Shown in pieces: positions 1-10,750 of a stretch of DNA of 64,000 nucleotides (position 1 is the first letter of the stretch; every line of letters begins with the position of its first letter). The notes below the pieces were generated by a model. It was not told the origin of the DNA and did not search any database. It was given only the letters and a program-made list of their open reading frames with translations. This DNA is from Cyanidiococcus yangmingshanensis. Taxonomy: Eukaryota > Rhodophyta > Bangiophyceae > Cyanidiales > Cyanidiaceae. The DNA lies in assembly GCA_013995675.1 (NCBI GenBank), contig VWRR01000003.1, forward strand, positions 744,001 through 808,000, in the 5' to 3' direction. The position numbers were made by a program, and so were the translations under genes.

Positions 1-349
1 AAACGTATCCCAACACGTGATTCAGCGCCACAACCATCGATTCTCGCTGCACGAAGACGAGAAAGTCATAAAACGCGATGATCGGCAAAAGTAAAACAAA
101 CCCAGCCAAAAGCACAATGTAGTATGGCACCGTCTCGTCCGTGTGAAGGTACCAGTGGTTGGCATCGTTCACGAAGAACGGCCGAAGGGTAGGTTGCGCA
201 AACTGGAGACCTATGCTCACTACCAGCGCTGCAGCTGACCACAGGAACGTGCAAAGAGATGCACCAAAGTCCACCTGGTGAACGCGTCCTGGCAAGAGGG
301 TACCTTGCGGATCAATGTCGATCGCTGGTGGTGCACTGGGCGCCTCCAT
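1..349 (-). CDS. PAP2-family lipid phosphate phosphatase, N-terminal part (runs off the left edge)
   Basis: The ATG is at 349 on the minus strand and the frame stays open to base 1, giving about 116 residues. A short soluble start (MEAPSAPPAIDID) is followed by a first membrane helix (CTFLWSAAALVVSIGLQF), then RPFFVND, a loop, ETVPYYIV and a second helix (LLAGFVLLLPIIAFYDF). The RPFF-x-ND ... ETVP arrangement between the first two helices is typical of eukaryotic lipid phosphate phosphatases (PAP2 superfamily), integral ER or plasma-membrane enzymes that dephosphorylate phosphatidate and related lipids. The catalytic motifs (KxxxxxxRP, PSGH, SRxxxxxHxxxD) would lie beyond the window, so activity cannot be judged. 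It is divergently oriented to RAD51. The family call is an inference from the N-terminal signature alone. Confidence 0.72.
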   Translation of the reverse strand, partial: MEAPSAPPAIDIDPQGTLLPGRVHQVDFGASLCTFLWSAAALVVSIGLQFAQPTLRPFFVNDANHWYLHTDETVPYYIVLLAGFVLLLPIIAFYDFLVFVQRESMVVALNHVLGYV

Positions 350-820
350 AAGTACAGCAGGTGCTCTCGTCCGGAACCTTGAGCCTCAAACAAGCCACAG
401 CCCGGCGTCGTTCGTCGCAGTGACCAACCAGCTGGCGTTCCACTCCCTTGTGAACTCACGTGGTTGCTCTCCTCAGCAATACCAGTTCGAGTCTCAAAAC
501 GGAACAAGTGAGATACGATACCAAAGTCAAATCTTTAGCGATGCAGTAGCTCTGCACAGACACTGTTCATGATTCGCGCAGGCGCAACAGTACTTGCGTA
601 GCGTATCGATACGGATCCTAGAACGCAGATCAATCCCGAGCCGGGATGCTGGCCGTGGACACGTCACGTGGTTGCCCTTGCGCGAGGCGTCACGCCAGGG
701 GCGTGTGCTGCAACCGGTGTCCTCTCCATCACGAATGACGCTTTTATGGTTTGATGTTTGCATGGTTTGTGAACGTCCATTCTATTCATCGATGACTTGA
801 TTGGAATCGATGGATAGGGG
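350..820. other. Intergenic, divergent promoter region
   Basis: About 470 bases lie between the divergently transcribed phosphatase and RAD51. No convincing coding frame, RNA gene or repeat is visible. It must hold both promoters, but I see no recognisable element. Confidence 0.5.
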
Positions 821-2056
821 ATGCCTTCAGGGTTTGTGAACGTCGTGACGCATCGTCGCCGGTCCCTCGGCTTGAGCGTGACATCCCATCGCTGGCCGCG
901 GGAATTTGAACAGGCACGCGCGCTACGCCTCGATGGGACGACTGTGCTGAAGCACTGGTTTTTCGACGAGTTGTTTCATCGCAATCTGTTCCGTTCATCA
1001 ACACATTTTCTATGCCTCGTCCGTGTGGAAGCGACAGCGACGATTGAAGCTGCTGAAGAGGATCAACTGGAGAAGCATGAGCAAGTTGGAGCAGCGGGTC
1101 CGACGCTGCTCGCAGCGCTCGAGGGCGTTCAAGGAATCACTGCCTCCGATCTGAAAAAGCTTCGTGAAGAAGGTGGTGTGCATAGTGTCGAAGCGGTTGT
1201 GTACATGACGATGAAGCAGCTCACTGCGATAAAAGGTGTCAGCGAGGCCAAGGCGGAGAAACTGAAAGCTGCAGCTTCTCAGATCGTTATGGCTGGCTTT
1301 ACGACCGCCACCGAGGTACATCGGATACGGAAGGATTTGATTTTTCTGACCACCGGGAGCAAGGAGTTGGACACGTTGTTACAAGGAGGTGTGGAGACGG
1401 GAAGCATCACGGAGCTCTTTGGCGAGTTCCGCACAGGCAAGTCGCAGCTGTGTCATACTCTGTGCGTGACCTGCCAGATGCCGGTCTCTGAGGGCGGCGC
1501 GGAGGGCAAGGCCCTCTACATCGACACCGAGGGCACGTTTCGCCCTGAACGCATCGTTCAAATAGCCGAGCGCTTCCAGTTGGACCCACAGGATGTTCTC
1601 GATAACGTGGCGTTTGCACGAGCGTACAACACGGACCATCAGATGGAGTTGCTGATGCAGGCAGCTGCACTGATGAGTGAGAGCCGTTACGCCCTCGTTG
1701 TGGTAGACTCTGCGACAGCCCTCTATCGGACGGACTATTCGGGGCGTGGTGAACTTGCTGCACGTCAGCAACATATGGCGCGGTTTCTGCGAGCGCTGCA
1801 GCGTCTCGCTGATGAATTCGGTGTGGCGATTGTAATCACGAATCAAGTGGTGGCCAAACCGGATGCGATGATGTTTGCTGATCCGCGTGTCCCCATTGGT
1901 GGCAACATCATTGCACATGCCTGTCAGACCAGATTATACTTCCGCAAAGGACGCGGTGAGAATCGCGTCTGCAAGATCTATGACTCCCCGTCGCTGCCCG
2001 AGGCCGAGGCGAGTTTTGCGATCACTGAAGGGGGTGTTGCCGACCCTGTCGACTAG
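821..2056 (+). CDS. RAD51: RAD51 recombinase
   Basis: An unbroken frame of 411 codons. RAD51 forms the nucleoprotein filament for homologous strand exchange in the nucleus. After an unconserved leader of about 80 residues come the N-terminal helix-hairpin-helix domain ([10 protein letters not shown] ... [13 protein letters not shown]), the FTTATEV linker, Walker [20 protein letters not shown], Walker [14 protein letters not shown], the L1/L2 loop region, GGNIIAHA and the RAD51 tail ([14 protein letters not shown]). TGSKELD and FTTATE favour RAD51 over its meiotic paralogue DMC1. The usual eukaryotic length is about 340 residues, and the excess is the leader between the ATG at 821 and [10 protein letters not shown]. 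No other in-frame ATG exists before the conserved part, so either the leader is real or the true start lies in another frame. Confidence 0.96.
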   Translation: MPSGFVNVVTHRRRSLGLSVTSHRWPREFEQARALRLDGTTVLKHWFFDELFHRNLFRSSTHFLCLVRVEATATIEAAEEDQLEKHEQVGAAGPTLLAALEGVQGITASDLKKLREEGGVHSVEAVVYMTMKQLTAIKGVSEAKAEKLKAAASQIVMAGFTTATEVHRIRKDLIFLTTGSKELDTLLQGGVETGSITELFGEFRTGKSQLCHTLCVTCQMPVSEGGAEGKALYIDTEGTFRPERIVQIAERFQLDPQDVLDNVAFARAYNTDHQMELLMQAAALMSESRYALVVVDSATALYRTDYSGRGELAARQQHMARFLRALQRLADEFGVAIVITNQVVAKPDAMMFADPRVPIGGNIIAHACQTRLYFRKGRGENRVCKIYDSPSLPEAEASFAITEGGVADPVD

Positions 2057-3230
2057 CGTTCGTTCGATTCATCGCAACGACGAAAAATGCAGTATCCAAG
2101 AGCTGACTAGTATTCTGAATTCAGCCTGCCTTTGTGGCGTACATCTCGTTTGCTGAGCATGGGCCTCTGTTTCTGCTGCGCGTGAGCAAGACGGTTCCTC
2201 ATGCCGAGAACAACTGCATGATGCACTGTATATGCCTCAGCGTTCTGCCGAATACCCTAAAAGCAACTGTTTTTTTCTTTTTCAGCGAAATGAACCTCCG
2301 GTAGCATGCCGCTTCTCGTGACTGCCTGATGCGGGATCCTGGTCCCACTTTTCCGGACACTGAAGCAAACGGATTCACAGGCCAGTTCGGAATTGGCTGC
2401 ACAGAACATGGATTCGCCTTGCAGCAGTGGTGGTGTATGCCGAGGTCATGCCTTGAGTGCCCAAGCGCCCTGTAGATGAGTCTGAAATCATCATTTTTCA
2501 CCCTATTCGTGCTGATTAATGGAGCCTCCGGAAGGTTTTCTGCTGCCCTAAATCGACGGATAGGAGCGAGATCTCGCATTCGGCCATTTCCGTGTTGGCA
2601 GGGCTTTTGAACGGTCGCTGCCGCGGCGTATTCGTTATTGTTCCCAGAGACGACCACTGATCACGGACGCGAGCGCGAACGCACTGCTTTCGACCTGATC
2701 TGGTGGCGGAGCAGGTGCTTGCCTCGACCCGACGTTCTTCCTTTCGTCCAAAGCTCATCGGTTGGCGCCGGTCGCGTTCTCCTTCAACGGTATGCAACGA
2801 GCGGCGCTTCCAAGCGAGCACAGAAGGTACCGATCTGTCCTTCATGCTGCATGCTCTCGGATACAATGAGTACGCTTGCCGTCTGATCCGCATGCTGCTC
2901 GCGGTAATGACTTCGATGCACCGTGGACGTCCACGATGACATCGAGTCGAGTACGGCGCTTCTGTTACCCATCAGCCGCATGCACACCCACACGTCGAAG
3001 CAGATAAAGACAAATGGGTTGCAAAAAGCGGTGTTTTACTCCTGATTTGGCCGACACCAGCAGATGATCACGCAAACATCATGGTCGTCGAGCCGCATTC
3101 GACACGGCTTGTTATCACGAGTCTACTCACGCGACGTGTTCGACCAAGTGGACGCGAAAGTGTTGCGAGCACTGCAATAACGTTCCCAATCGTGCACGAG
3201 TCTCCGCACACCATGACGCGCATTGCGCAT
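2057..3230. other. Intergenic, nothing recognised
   Basis: About 1.2 kb lie between the convergent ends of RAD51 and FNR. Several short frames overlap on both strands, none with a recognisable domain. A pyrimidine tract (T7-C-T5 ending in CAG) at about 2270-2285 resembles a 3' splice site but leads into no coding frame. Confidence 0.4.
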
Positions 3231-4259
3231 CTAGTACACTTCGACATTGTACCGATGCTGTTGCTTCAGTTGTTTCTTGAAATCTGCCCAGTTGACACCA
3301 TCTTTTGCAGCAAGATCAGTCATAAACGAGTCGATACCCGAATCCATTCCCTTCAACCCGCACATGTAGACGTAGGTATTGTCTTTCCGGAGCAACTGCC
3401 AGATCTCCTCGCCGCGCTCCGCCATGGAGTCCTGCAGGTAGTACCTTCCTCCTTGTTTGTTCTTCATCTCCCTGCTGATTGCATAATGCAACTCGACTTG
3501 GTCGGGGAAGTTGGCCTTCATCTCCTCAAGCTCATCTCGGTAGAGCAGCGAGGACGATGTCGGCACACCCAGGTAGAGAATCATTTTCCCTTTGAACTCG
3601 TAGTCAGCGTGCTTCTCAACAAAGGCCTTTCGCATGAATGCGCGGAATGGCGCAATGCCCGTCCCTGTTGCCAGCATGATAATGGTTGCATTCGGATCAT
3701 CGGGCATGAGCATTTCCTTTCCGACTGGACCCGTCATCTTGATAGGCTCTCCCGGTTTGATGTCGTTCAGAAAGTTACTGCAGACGCCGCGCACTTCCTC
3801 CCCCTTTTCGTTCGTATAAACCAAGCGCTTCACCACGAGAGAGAGTGTTTTATAGTCGCCAAAGTCCCCTGCCGCCGTAGACGCAATAGAATACAGACGA
3901 AGTTTGTGGGGACGACCCTTGTCGTCGGTGCCCTCGGGAATGATGCCCACCGACTGCCCCTCCAGGTAAGGCAGTTTGCCGTCGTGGTGAATGATCACGT
4001 GACACGTGTCGCCAGGCGCATCATCGCCCACAATCTTCTTGTTATAGATGCAGGTACCAACAAGCGGCGAGCTCGGTTTGAACAAGTTTACAGGCACCTT
4101 CTTCTCCGCAGCAACCATGTGCAGGGTGGCCGAGCCCCGGCGACAACCCACCCGACTCGGCGGCAGACGCAGCTCCTTGCCCCCAAGTACCGAGCAGGTC
4201 CCATCTGCATGCACGCCATGCAAACGATATGATGCAACGCTGGGAAGAAAAGCGAACAT
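3231..4259 (-). CDS. petH: Plastid ferredoxin-NADP+ reductase (FNR)
   Basis: FNR passes electrons from photosystem I-reduced ferredoxin to NADP+ on the stromal side of the thylakoid. The frame stays open up to 4511, but that upstream part crosses the tRNA gene. The ATG at 4259 gives 342 residues beginning [15 protein letters not shown], a good plastid transit peptide with an early Phe. The mature part starts near [14 protein letters not shown]. Family motifs are visible in order: [13 protein letters not shown], the FAD-binding RLYSIAS, GVCSNFL, the NADP-binding [34 protein letters not shown] and the C-terminal aromatic residue (VEVY) that stacks on the flavin. The cyanobacterial phycobilisome-linker N-domain is absent, as expected for a nuclear-encoded algal FNR. 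The frame is intact. The gene is divergent from the tRNA and ALG1. Confidence 0.96.
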   Translation of the reverse strand: MFAFLPSVASYRLHGVHADGTCSVLGGKELRLPPSRVGCRRGSATLHMVAAEKKVPVNLFKPSSPLVGTCIYNKKIVGDDAPGDTCHVIIHHDGKLPYLEGQSVGIIPEGTDDKGRPHKLRLYSIASTAAGDFGDYKTLSLVVKRLVYTNEKGEEVRGVCSNFLNDIKPGEPIKMTGPVGKEMLMPDDPNATIIMLATGTGIAPFRAFMRKAFVEKHADYEFKGKMILYLGVPTSSSLLYRDELEEMKANFPDQVELHYAISREMKNKQGGRYYLQDSMAERGEEIWQLLRKDNTYVYMCGLKGMDSGIDSFMTDLAAKDGVNWADFKKQLKQQHRYNVEVY

Positions 4260-4365
4260 AACAGACCAAACAAAGCGTATAAACTGCCAATATGCAACGA
4301 GAATGCGTAGAACTGTAGGGACGCTGTGCGCTCCAGATCCTCTCCTGGCGTTGCCTCGCGCAGGC

Positions 4366-4386
4366 CGCGTCGTCGTCGTCGTCGTC
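4366..4386. repeat. Short CGT triplet repeat
   Basis: About seven tandem CGT/GTC units lie between the FNR start codon and the tRNA gene, in what is probably the FNR leader or promoter. It is a simple microsatellite with no assigned role. Confidence 0.7.
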
Positions 4387-4483
4387 GCCGACACGCACCG
4401 TGCGCCGCAAATCCACGCTGGCCATGTCATCCCTATGGACTTTATATTGCAATTCATGGCCAATTTCTTCACCGCGGTCCGTC

Positions 4484-4698
4484 GTTCCTGTGGCGTAAAG
4501 CGCCAGTTCATCGCGCTACCCAGCCGGGATGCGATGATCGAACTCGGCGGTGATCAGCGCGCGCCGTGGATAACCAAGTTCGAGCATGGCGGTCACTCCA
4601 AGTGCAGTTGCACTCGTTCGCTTGGTCCACAACGTATTCGACTTCTATTCATATAGGAGTTGATCGAAAGATTGCGGGTTCGAGTCCCGTCAGGAACG
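4484..4698 (+). tRNA. tRNA-Arg(UCU) interrupted by a D-loop intron and an anticodon-loop intron
   Basis: All arms can be paired by eye. The acceptor is GTTCCTG (4484-4490) with CAGGAAC (4691-4697), discriminator G4698. The D-stem is GCGT (4493-4496) with ACGT (4632-4635). The anticodon stem is TTCGA (4637-4641) with TCGAA (4664-4668), loop start C-T-TCT-A, so the anticodon is UCU at 4644-4646. The T-stem is GCGGG/CCCGT around loop TTCGAGT. A 15-base intron (about 4648-4662) sits at the canonical position 37/38, and part of it (ATAGGAG) pairs back to the anticodon region. A second intron of about 120 bases separates the two halves of the D-loop. AAGCG (4498-4502) pairs with CGCTT (4619-4623) at its ends, as a bulge-helix-bulge splice structure would require. 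D-loop introns of this kind are known in Cyanidioschyzon merolae nuclear tRNAs. The exact D-loop intron ends are uncertain by a few bases. Confidence 0.85.
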
Positions 4699-4702
4699 GC
4701 TA

Positions 4703-4706
4703 TTTT
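4703..4706 (+). terminator. RNA polymerase III terminator of the tRNA
   Basis: A TTTT run begins five bases after the discriminator base of the tRNA, the minimal Pol III stop signal. It supports the 3' end chosen for the tRNA. Confidence 0.65.
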
Positions 4707-4731
4707 GGATGAGGTTGTCAGTCCGATTTTG

Positions 4732-6202
4732 ATGAAAGAAGGGCTCAGGGGTTCTGGACGCTGCTCGCCGGTGGGTGCAGGTACGCCTCACGCGTTGGTG
4801 CTGGTACTGGGGCGTCTCGAGCAGTCACCGCGCATGCTGGCTCACGCGACAGCACTGGCTGAAGTGGGGTGCCGCGTCACGCTTGCTGGCTATGGAAGCG
4901 TGGACGAGCATCATCCGTCGATTCAAGTGGTATCGCTCTCGAGCAAAGCGCCAGCGTCCGTGCACGTCGCAACCTCAACGAGGCGGTGTGCAGCTCGCGT
5001 TCTCTATCTTGTCTTGGTCCTGAGCGCTCTTTGGGGTCGTTTTCGGCAAGCGCTTCGCGTTCTGGAGCAACTGCCTCCCTGGGACTTGTTGATCATCCAG
5101 AATCCACCAGCTTTTCCGACATTTTTCCTGACATTGTGGTTGCGATGGAGGCGCATTCGTCGCAAGGCGTTGATCGTCATCGATTGGCACAATACCACGC
5201 ATTCGATCATGGCCGTGAATGAGGCCCCGGGGTTGGCGATAGCCGTTGCACGCCGTCTTGAGTATTTTCTCGGAAAGCGCATCGCGGACGCCCATCTTAG
5301 CGTTACCAGAATACTGCGATCTTGTCTGTTGTTCGAAATGCATCTCGACCCGGAGCGCGTGCTGGTACTCCCTGATCGCCCGTTGCGCGCCTGGATTGAC
5401 CGCCAGCAACGGCATCTCGCGGGCGAGGGCGTACGCTTGGCATTGCGACGAGCATGGTGTACCCGTGTACTGGGTTGCTCCGACGCAGCGCTCGAACGCA
5501 TGGTCACGGAGCCGTGGCTCTGCAGCTCGACGAGCTGGACCCCAGACGAGCCGATGGAGCTTCTCTTTCAAGCAATGGCTGTTTTAGAACGCGAACATGG
5601 CTGGTCCGGTCATCTCTTCATTACAGGTCGTGGCCCCTTGCAGTCGCATTATGTCGAGACGATATGGCCGAAGCTGGGCCTCCACCGATGGCACCTGCAC
5701 GCACTTTGGTTGCCCAGTCGAGCTGACTATGCAGAGCTGCTGTCAATCGCCAACGTTGGAATATCTATGCACATGTCCTCATCTGGCATGGATCTGCCGA
5801 TGAAGGTCTTCGATATGTGGGGGTGCGGAATCCCGGTGGTTGCCTTACTCCTATCCTTGTCTGGAGCAGGAACTTCCATTGTCCAGGCTCTCCACCGAGG
5901 CGCAAGCCACAAAAGCGCCTCCAGAAGATGTCATGGGAGCCTGTTTTACGGACCTCTCCGGTCTCGTTCGAGCGATCCAGCTGGTGAAGGAGCACGAGGA
6001 ACGTTATCGGGCGAATATTGCGCGTACCTGCTCCGCTGATGCGACCTGGCAGTGGGAGTCACAGTACGAACGACGTTTTCTACCGTTCTGGCGAATGCTC
6101 CAGACAGGCGCTCCGCCGGAATCTATATCGGCGGTGAGGAGCGCAAAATCCAGGCCCTTGAATGAGGCGCTCCACAATGACCCGCACCAGCATGGCGAAT
6201 GA
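4732..6202 (+). CDS. ALG1: ALG1-like chitobiosyldiphosphodolichol beta-1,4-mannosyltransferase
   Basis: ALG1 adds the first mannose to GlcNAc2-PP-dolichol on the cytosolic ER face (GT33 family). The frame opens upstream within the tRNA, so the ATG at 4732 (MKEGLRGSG) is preferred. Seen in order: an N-terminal lobe (LVLVLGRLEQSPRM), a hydrophobic stretch near residue 90, LLIIQNPPAFPTF, IDWHNTTHSIM, a C-terminal lobe with CSSTSWTPDEPMELLF, LFITGRGPLQSHY, and the nucleotide-sugar site HMSSSGMDLPMKVFDMWGC. At the TT of 5845-5846 one base must be skipped. The reading then continues as VVAYSYPCLEQE and runs to the stop at 6202, completing a protein of about 490 residues, close to the family length. 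The function is firm; the frame step is probably a sequence error. Confidence 0.88.
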
Positions 6203-6957
6203 GCAGTACCCAGCACAGCATCTAAATCGAATGCGGGATCGAGATCGAACGATGCCGGCGGGAACCCGAGTCTCGCTGGTGCTTGTGTCGAGAGAATGAC
6301 CTGTCGCTGATCCCGCGGTTAACGGCACGCAGACGCGTGCACGCCTAAACGCCTCACCCGCAACGGTGGCCCAACGGCGGTCCATCCACAATGCACAGAG
6401 GACGCTTCGTTACAGAACGCGTGTAAAACGGGTTCTTGATCAGAGTCTTATGCGCGTCCGCTAAGCCAAGCTGGCGGCCATCGCACGAGCCTGAGTCGTC
6501 GATCGTTACCCTAATTTGTTTTCCGGACAAGTTCCCATCTCTCGTTAACCATTTGTTTTGCTATGTCTGGGAGAGCTTCGGGGCTGGCTTTGCAATCGGC
6601 TACCGCAAATCCACGCAGTAATCGAACGTCTATGGCGCGGCGCGTAGCCCGCTTGCAAGCTGTTCCCATTCACAAGGACAGCCTGGGTACTCCGAGCTAT
6701 CGGTGCGGCTACAGCACGTTGGGGATTATGAAACTGCGAATACAAGTTGCCAAGTGTGCAGTTCCTCGCACCTCGGAACCATACACCTCGGCGAACGACG
6801 ACAAGTGTTTCACCGCTGGATCGTTCACGAGCGGCTTGGTGGAACGTTTCCGGCCGCTCCACCAGATCGGCTGGATGAAGTAGGAGCGCTTAAACCCTTC
6901 AACCCCACATCCAGATCGTGTGGCTCGCTTACCGACATGATGGTCCAATTCTCGCTC
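6203..6957. other. Intergenic, nothing recognised
   Basis: About 750 bases between the convergent ends of ALG1 and NOC3. Short overlapping frames occur on both strands without recognisable motifs. No RNA gene or repeat was seen. Confidence 0.45.
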
Positions 6958-9515
6958 CTACCAGGACGCGAGTGGGGTGCGCAAACGCTGCACCATTTTC
7001 TGAAGCGTCCGATCCGAGTGCCGTTCACAGAGCGCAACGTAGAGTTCACGCACAGAGACACGTTGACCGTGCAGATCCGTTGCCACTGCTTGACCAGCGA
7101 AGAGCATCGCACCGACAATGTCTGGATCTGCTAAGGCGTTCCATTGGCTTGCTGTTGTGTGACCGACACTCGTTGGCACCAGACCCACGGGAGGAGTCGG
7201 AGACACATTTTCCACTTGATCCTCGCCGTCGTCTGCCTCTGTCGAGAGAATCCAGGCTCGTAGGGCAGGGTAGCGATCTACGAGCGCCAGCGCCAACTGA
7301 ACAAATGACCGTGCATCTGCAGCCTGAACGGAATGTAACGCGCATTCGATGAGCCGCATCCAAAAGGCTGCGCCTCGGCGGCTTGGCAGAGTACGCCGTG
7401 ACCCCAGAAGGCCTAGTTCCACGACAGCCAACAGCTCGCGCTGCCATGCCCCTCGATTGCTTGGTGCTAGGTCTGCGGTTGCTCCAGCTGGATCCATTGC
7501 ACGGAAGAGAATTCCGTCAAGCACGGTTGGATCAGCACCTTGCGTCGCTATTTGCTGCGCAATGAGAATCTGGTACGATCCGCGAATGCATCGCAGCCGC
7601 ACCAACGGTGACACGCAATAAGTGGTATGATCAAAGGTGGCACCGATGACTCGATACATTGTTGCGAGAAGATCGTTCAAAAGGCGTGCATTCACGTAGA
7701 GTGCAATTTGACCGAGACCCTCAGCGATGAGCGGTACAAGTTCTCCGATCCCCAATGCACTGACGTTCGGATCAGACGCTGTCCTGTGCGAATCAGAGGC
7801 CACCGCGAGTGGGGCCGATGCCGACTTTGTGAAGGCACCAGCGCTGTCGTTCTTAAGAAAATACGCTTCCATCTGCACAAGGCAACGTAGATAGGCCTGA
7901 GAGACTGCCGTCATGACCTGCTGACGGGCCCATTGCTGCTCCTCTGGCGATGCCTCGGCCTGCATATCACGCATGTCTCGGGCGAGTTGCGCGTCCACAT
8001 CTCGTTTCAATTGCTGCTTCTCCTCCATCCATCGGACGCAGCGTTTCATGCTGCATGCGTCCTCTTTTTCGACGGCTCAACGACACATTTGTCTTTCTCT
8101 CAGTCGCGTTCAATCGGGCATCTCTCAGTCTGGTCGTCGCATGCAAGGCTTCAAACGGAATCTTCAGCAGTGGATGCAGCACGGCCGTGGGGGTTCGGAT
8201 GCCCTCATCTCCGAGCCGCCGGCAGAGTGCACGAACCAAATGCACAACAGCCCGCAAACTTGCTCCTGATGATGATTCCAATTGACTCATGAGCTCAATC
8301 GCAGTCGCAACGAGTTCAGCGTCCGTATGTTCTCTTGTTCCAAACTGAGGCACCAGCATATCAATCAGCTCGTCGGCCTCATTGAAATGGCTCAGTTGAA
8401 GCAACAGGTCTAGGCACGACCGGAGGCAAACGCTTCCGATTAGGCTGCGGGATCGAGGGCTTTCACGCTGCCGACATCTGTTTTTGGATGCGATGTGCCG
8501 ACGCAGGAAGCCGAGAAAAGCTTTGTAGGCACCCAAAAGAGCCTTTTCGAAAGCGCGCAGGCGAATGATGGTTTTGCTCAGACGAACCGAGTCATTTGAC
8601 TCAGCAGACGTGCGAATCCAGTATCCTGGGCAAATCTCCGTGAACAGCTCCGTGAAGGCTCTCACACAGAGACAGATGGCCTTGGAGCTCCAGGCTCTCA
8701 GCAGCGGCTCACGCTGTGCCGATCGATGCAGAAGGCTGAGTTCGCGCAGCAGACGCCCCAGAGACTGCAGCTTCACGACCTCTCGTTCGGGATTCTCGGC
8801 GATCGCCGCACACGTTCCAGTGACTAGAAGAATGAACTTGCGTAGTTTTGAGCCGAGCGCATCCGGCGTGGGCGTTGCAGACGGCGCTGATGGGTTCAGC
8901 ACTTGCATTCCAGCGACAAGGCTGGTGTCCGCAGGTCGCGTGTGTTGGTCATTCGTCTGCATTCGAGCTTCGTTGGACGCTGGCCTGGACTTTGGCTTGA
9001 GGCCTGCGATGCCACCTGTTCTAAGCGCTTCGGCTGCGGCCGTTATCTGGCCCGCGGCTTCCCCTTCGGATGGGCGTGATCGCGCTCCTCGCCTTACGAG
9101 GATATTACGTCTTCCTGGTTGCAGCACTCCACTAGCCGCCGACTCGTCCCGAACTGAGGTGGTGGCTATCCAGTTTCCCGAGCCGGGATCACGAACAGGC
9201 AGGCAAATCTCAGGGCGCTCTGTTTCAGCATACAAGTTCCGCTGCCTCACGTCGTAGGAGAACTCGACTTCGTTGTCGGCCTCTCGAGGCCTTCCCTGAC
9301 GACGACGAGTCCTCGGTGCTTTGTTGTTGCTCGAAACAGCGGAAGCGATTCGTTTCCGCCCCGATGCGGCTCTGCCGACGCGTTGCGGCGACTTGACGAG
9401 GCCGCAGAGCGATCGTACCAGCGTGCGAGCTTGCGTTTCAAAACCTAACGCTGCATTTTCCTTCTTGATCGACACTTTCTTGGTTTCTTGGAAATGGTAT
9501 CGTTTCTTTCGGCAT
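6958..9515 (-). CDS. NOC3: Nucleolar complex protein 3 (NOC3)
   Basis: NOC3 partners NOC2 in exporting maturing 60S pre-ribosomes from the nucleolus and is also linked to replication licensing. The ATG is at 9515: MPKKRYHF followed by a basic low-complexity N-terminus. The conserved NOC3 block begins near 8800 with NPEREVVKLQ and continues with LRAFEKALLGAYKAFL, SHFNEADELIDMLVPQ and LRAVVHLVRALCRRLGDE. The linker NVSLSRRKR then leads into the CBF/Mak21-like domain (EASPEEQQWARQQVM ... SQAYLRCLV), ending at 6958 with RVSVRELYVALCERHSDRTLQ. Two single-base skips are needed: one in the AAA directly after the start codons and one in the A5 run (T5 on the plus strand, 8065-8069). The total of about 850 residues matches the family. 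Confidence 0.85.
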
Positions 9516-10750
9516 GTCTCGAACAGTCAGGCCTGGGCAACAAACTGGAATCCGGAGGTTGCAGAACGATCCGCGGAAGTGTTGTCGTAGAGGCAGCTAT
9601 CTTTCAGGGGCAGGCCGACCAACGCCGGCTGTGCGCGTGCGACGCACCGGTACGTTGGCCCTGGGGAGAGCGCCCGGTGCCAGCGGATGCGCCGATCCGG
9701 CCGCGACGAGTCCATGAGCCCGTCGCCCGAGGCTCGCTAGCTAGTTCGGAGGCGGCGCATTCACGAACGTTCGGTATCCCAGCGTTGTCACACAACGTGT
9801 AGGACGTTTCTCTAGAGTGGCAAGTAAGCAGAGAGAAGGACGTTGGCGTTGCGCACTCTCGGGGTATCCACTGGGATGGATTTATCGAGCATCACCGATC
9901 GCTGTCACTGCCCGGGGCGTTCACGGGCCGCCTGGCAGCGATTCTGGAAATCAACCCCGCTAGCTGGCCATCGCTCACGCAGACATGGTGACACTTTTAC
10001 GACGACTGCAGAGTAGACCCTAGAGGCCGAGTGCTGGGCTTTTCGGCGATGAATTCATCTCATTGCAGCGTCCGGTGTCTCGAATCGGGGCCGAGAACCT
10101 ACGCATGCATGCGTGGCGGCCCGAGCACAGGCTTGCATTTCTGCATTCGTTTCCGATGCTTGCCTGGGATAGAATTCACACTCAGAACATGAGCTGTCTC
10201 CTCAGAGTGATCTGAAACCCATCGTGCAGATTGTTGAAGGTGAATGCATCAAAAGAATCGGTAAGAGCTTCGTTGTGTTCTGCTTCGATCAATGATTTCA
10301 TGCTGCAGCACAGGTGCCCCGATCGCCCGGAACCTTGCTGTACTGGATCGAAACGCTCATGAAAATACGATCTTTGCAGCTGGACGCGTATCGTCAGCAG
10401 CGTCGAACTCTTGTTCGCGAACTGCTCGATCGAAAGCTCCAGTCACGCGCGCGACAGGGCTTGTACACGGTCGTGGCTCCTTGAATAGATACTGCCGGAG
10501 AAGATACGCGAGTCCCGAACCTGTCGCGTGTCGCAGCAGTGGATGCGCGAACCCGGGAACACACACGTTCGATCGGCCGCGGTGTGTCCATCGATGGTCC
10601 GTTCAAGACGCCTGTACAAAAAGAACTTTATTAGACAAAAGCGTTCCTGGCGTTGGGTCCATCGGATGCGCGTTGCCGGACATCCGGCGCGCGCCAGCGA
10701 GACGGGAGTCGTCGTTTCCGTTTGAATTCCCCCGCGAGGCGAACGACGTC
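9516..10750. other. Intergenic, nothing recognised
   Basis: About 1.2 kb between the divergent starts of NOC3 and the MIS12-like gene. A frame open upstream of 10751 has no recognisable content and is probably not translated. No RNA gene was seen. Confidence 0.4.

Noticed and set aside
2255-2290. Pyrimidine tract ending in CAG, like a 3' splice site
   Set aside because: No coding frame continues from it and no 5' exon could be linked; RAD51 is complete upstream.
4260-4511. N-terminal extension of the FNR frame up to 4511
   Set aside because: It crosses the 5' part of the tRNA gene and adds no conserved sequence; the ATG at 4259 begins a proper plastid leader.
4660-4731. ALG1 start at 4660
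   Set aside because: This ATG lies inside the 3' half of the tRNA gene; the next in-frame ATG at 4732 is clear of it.
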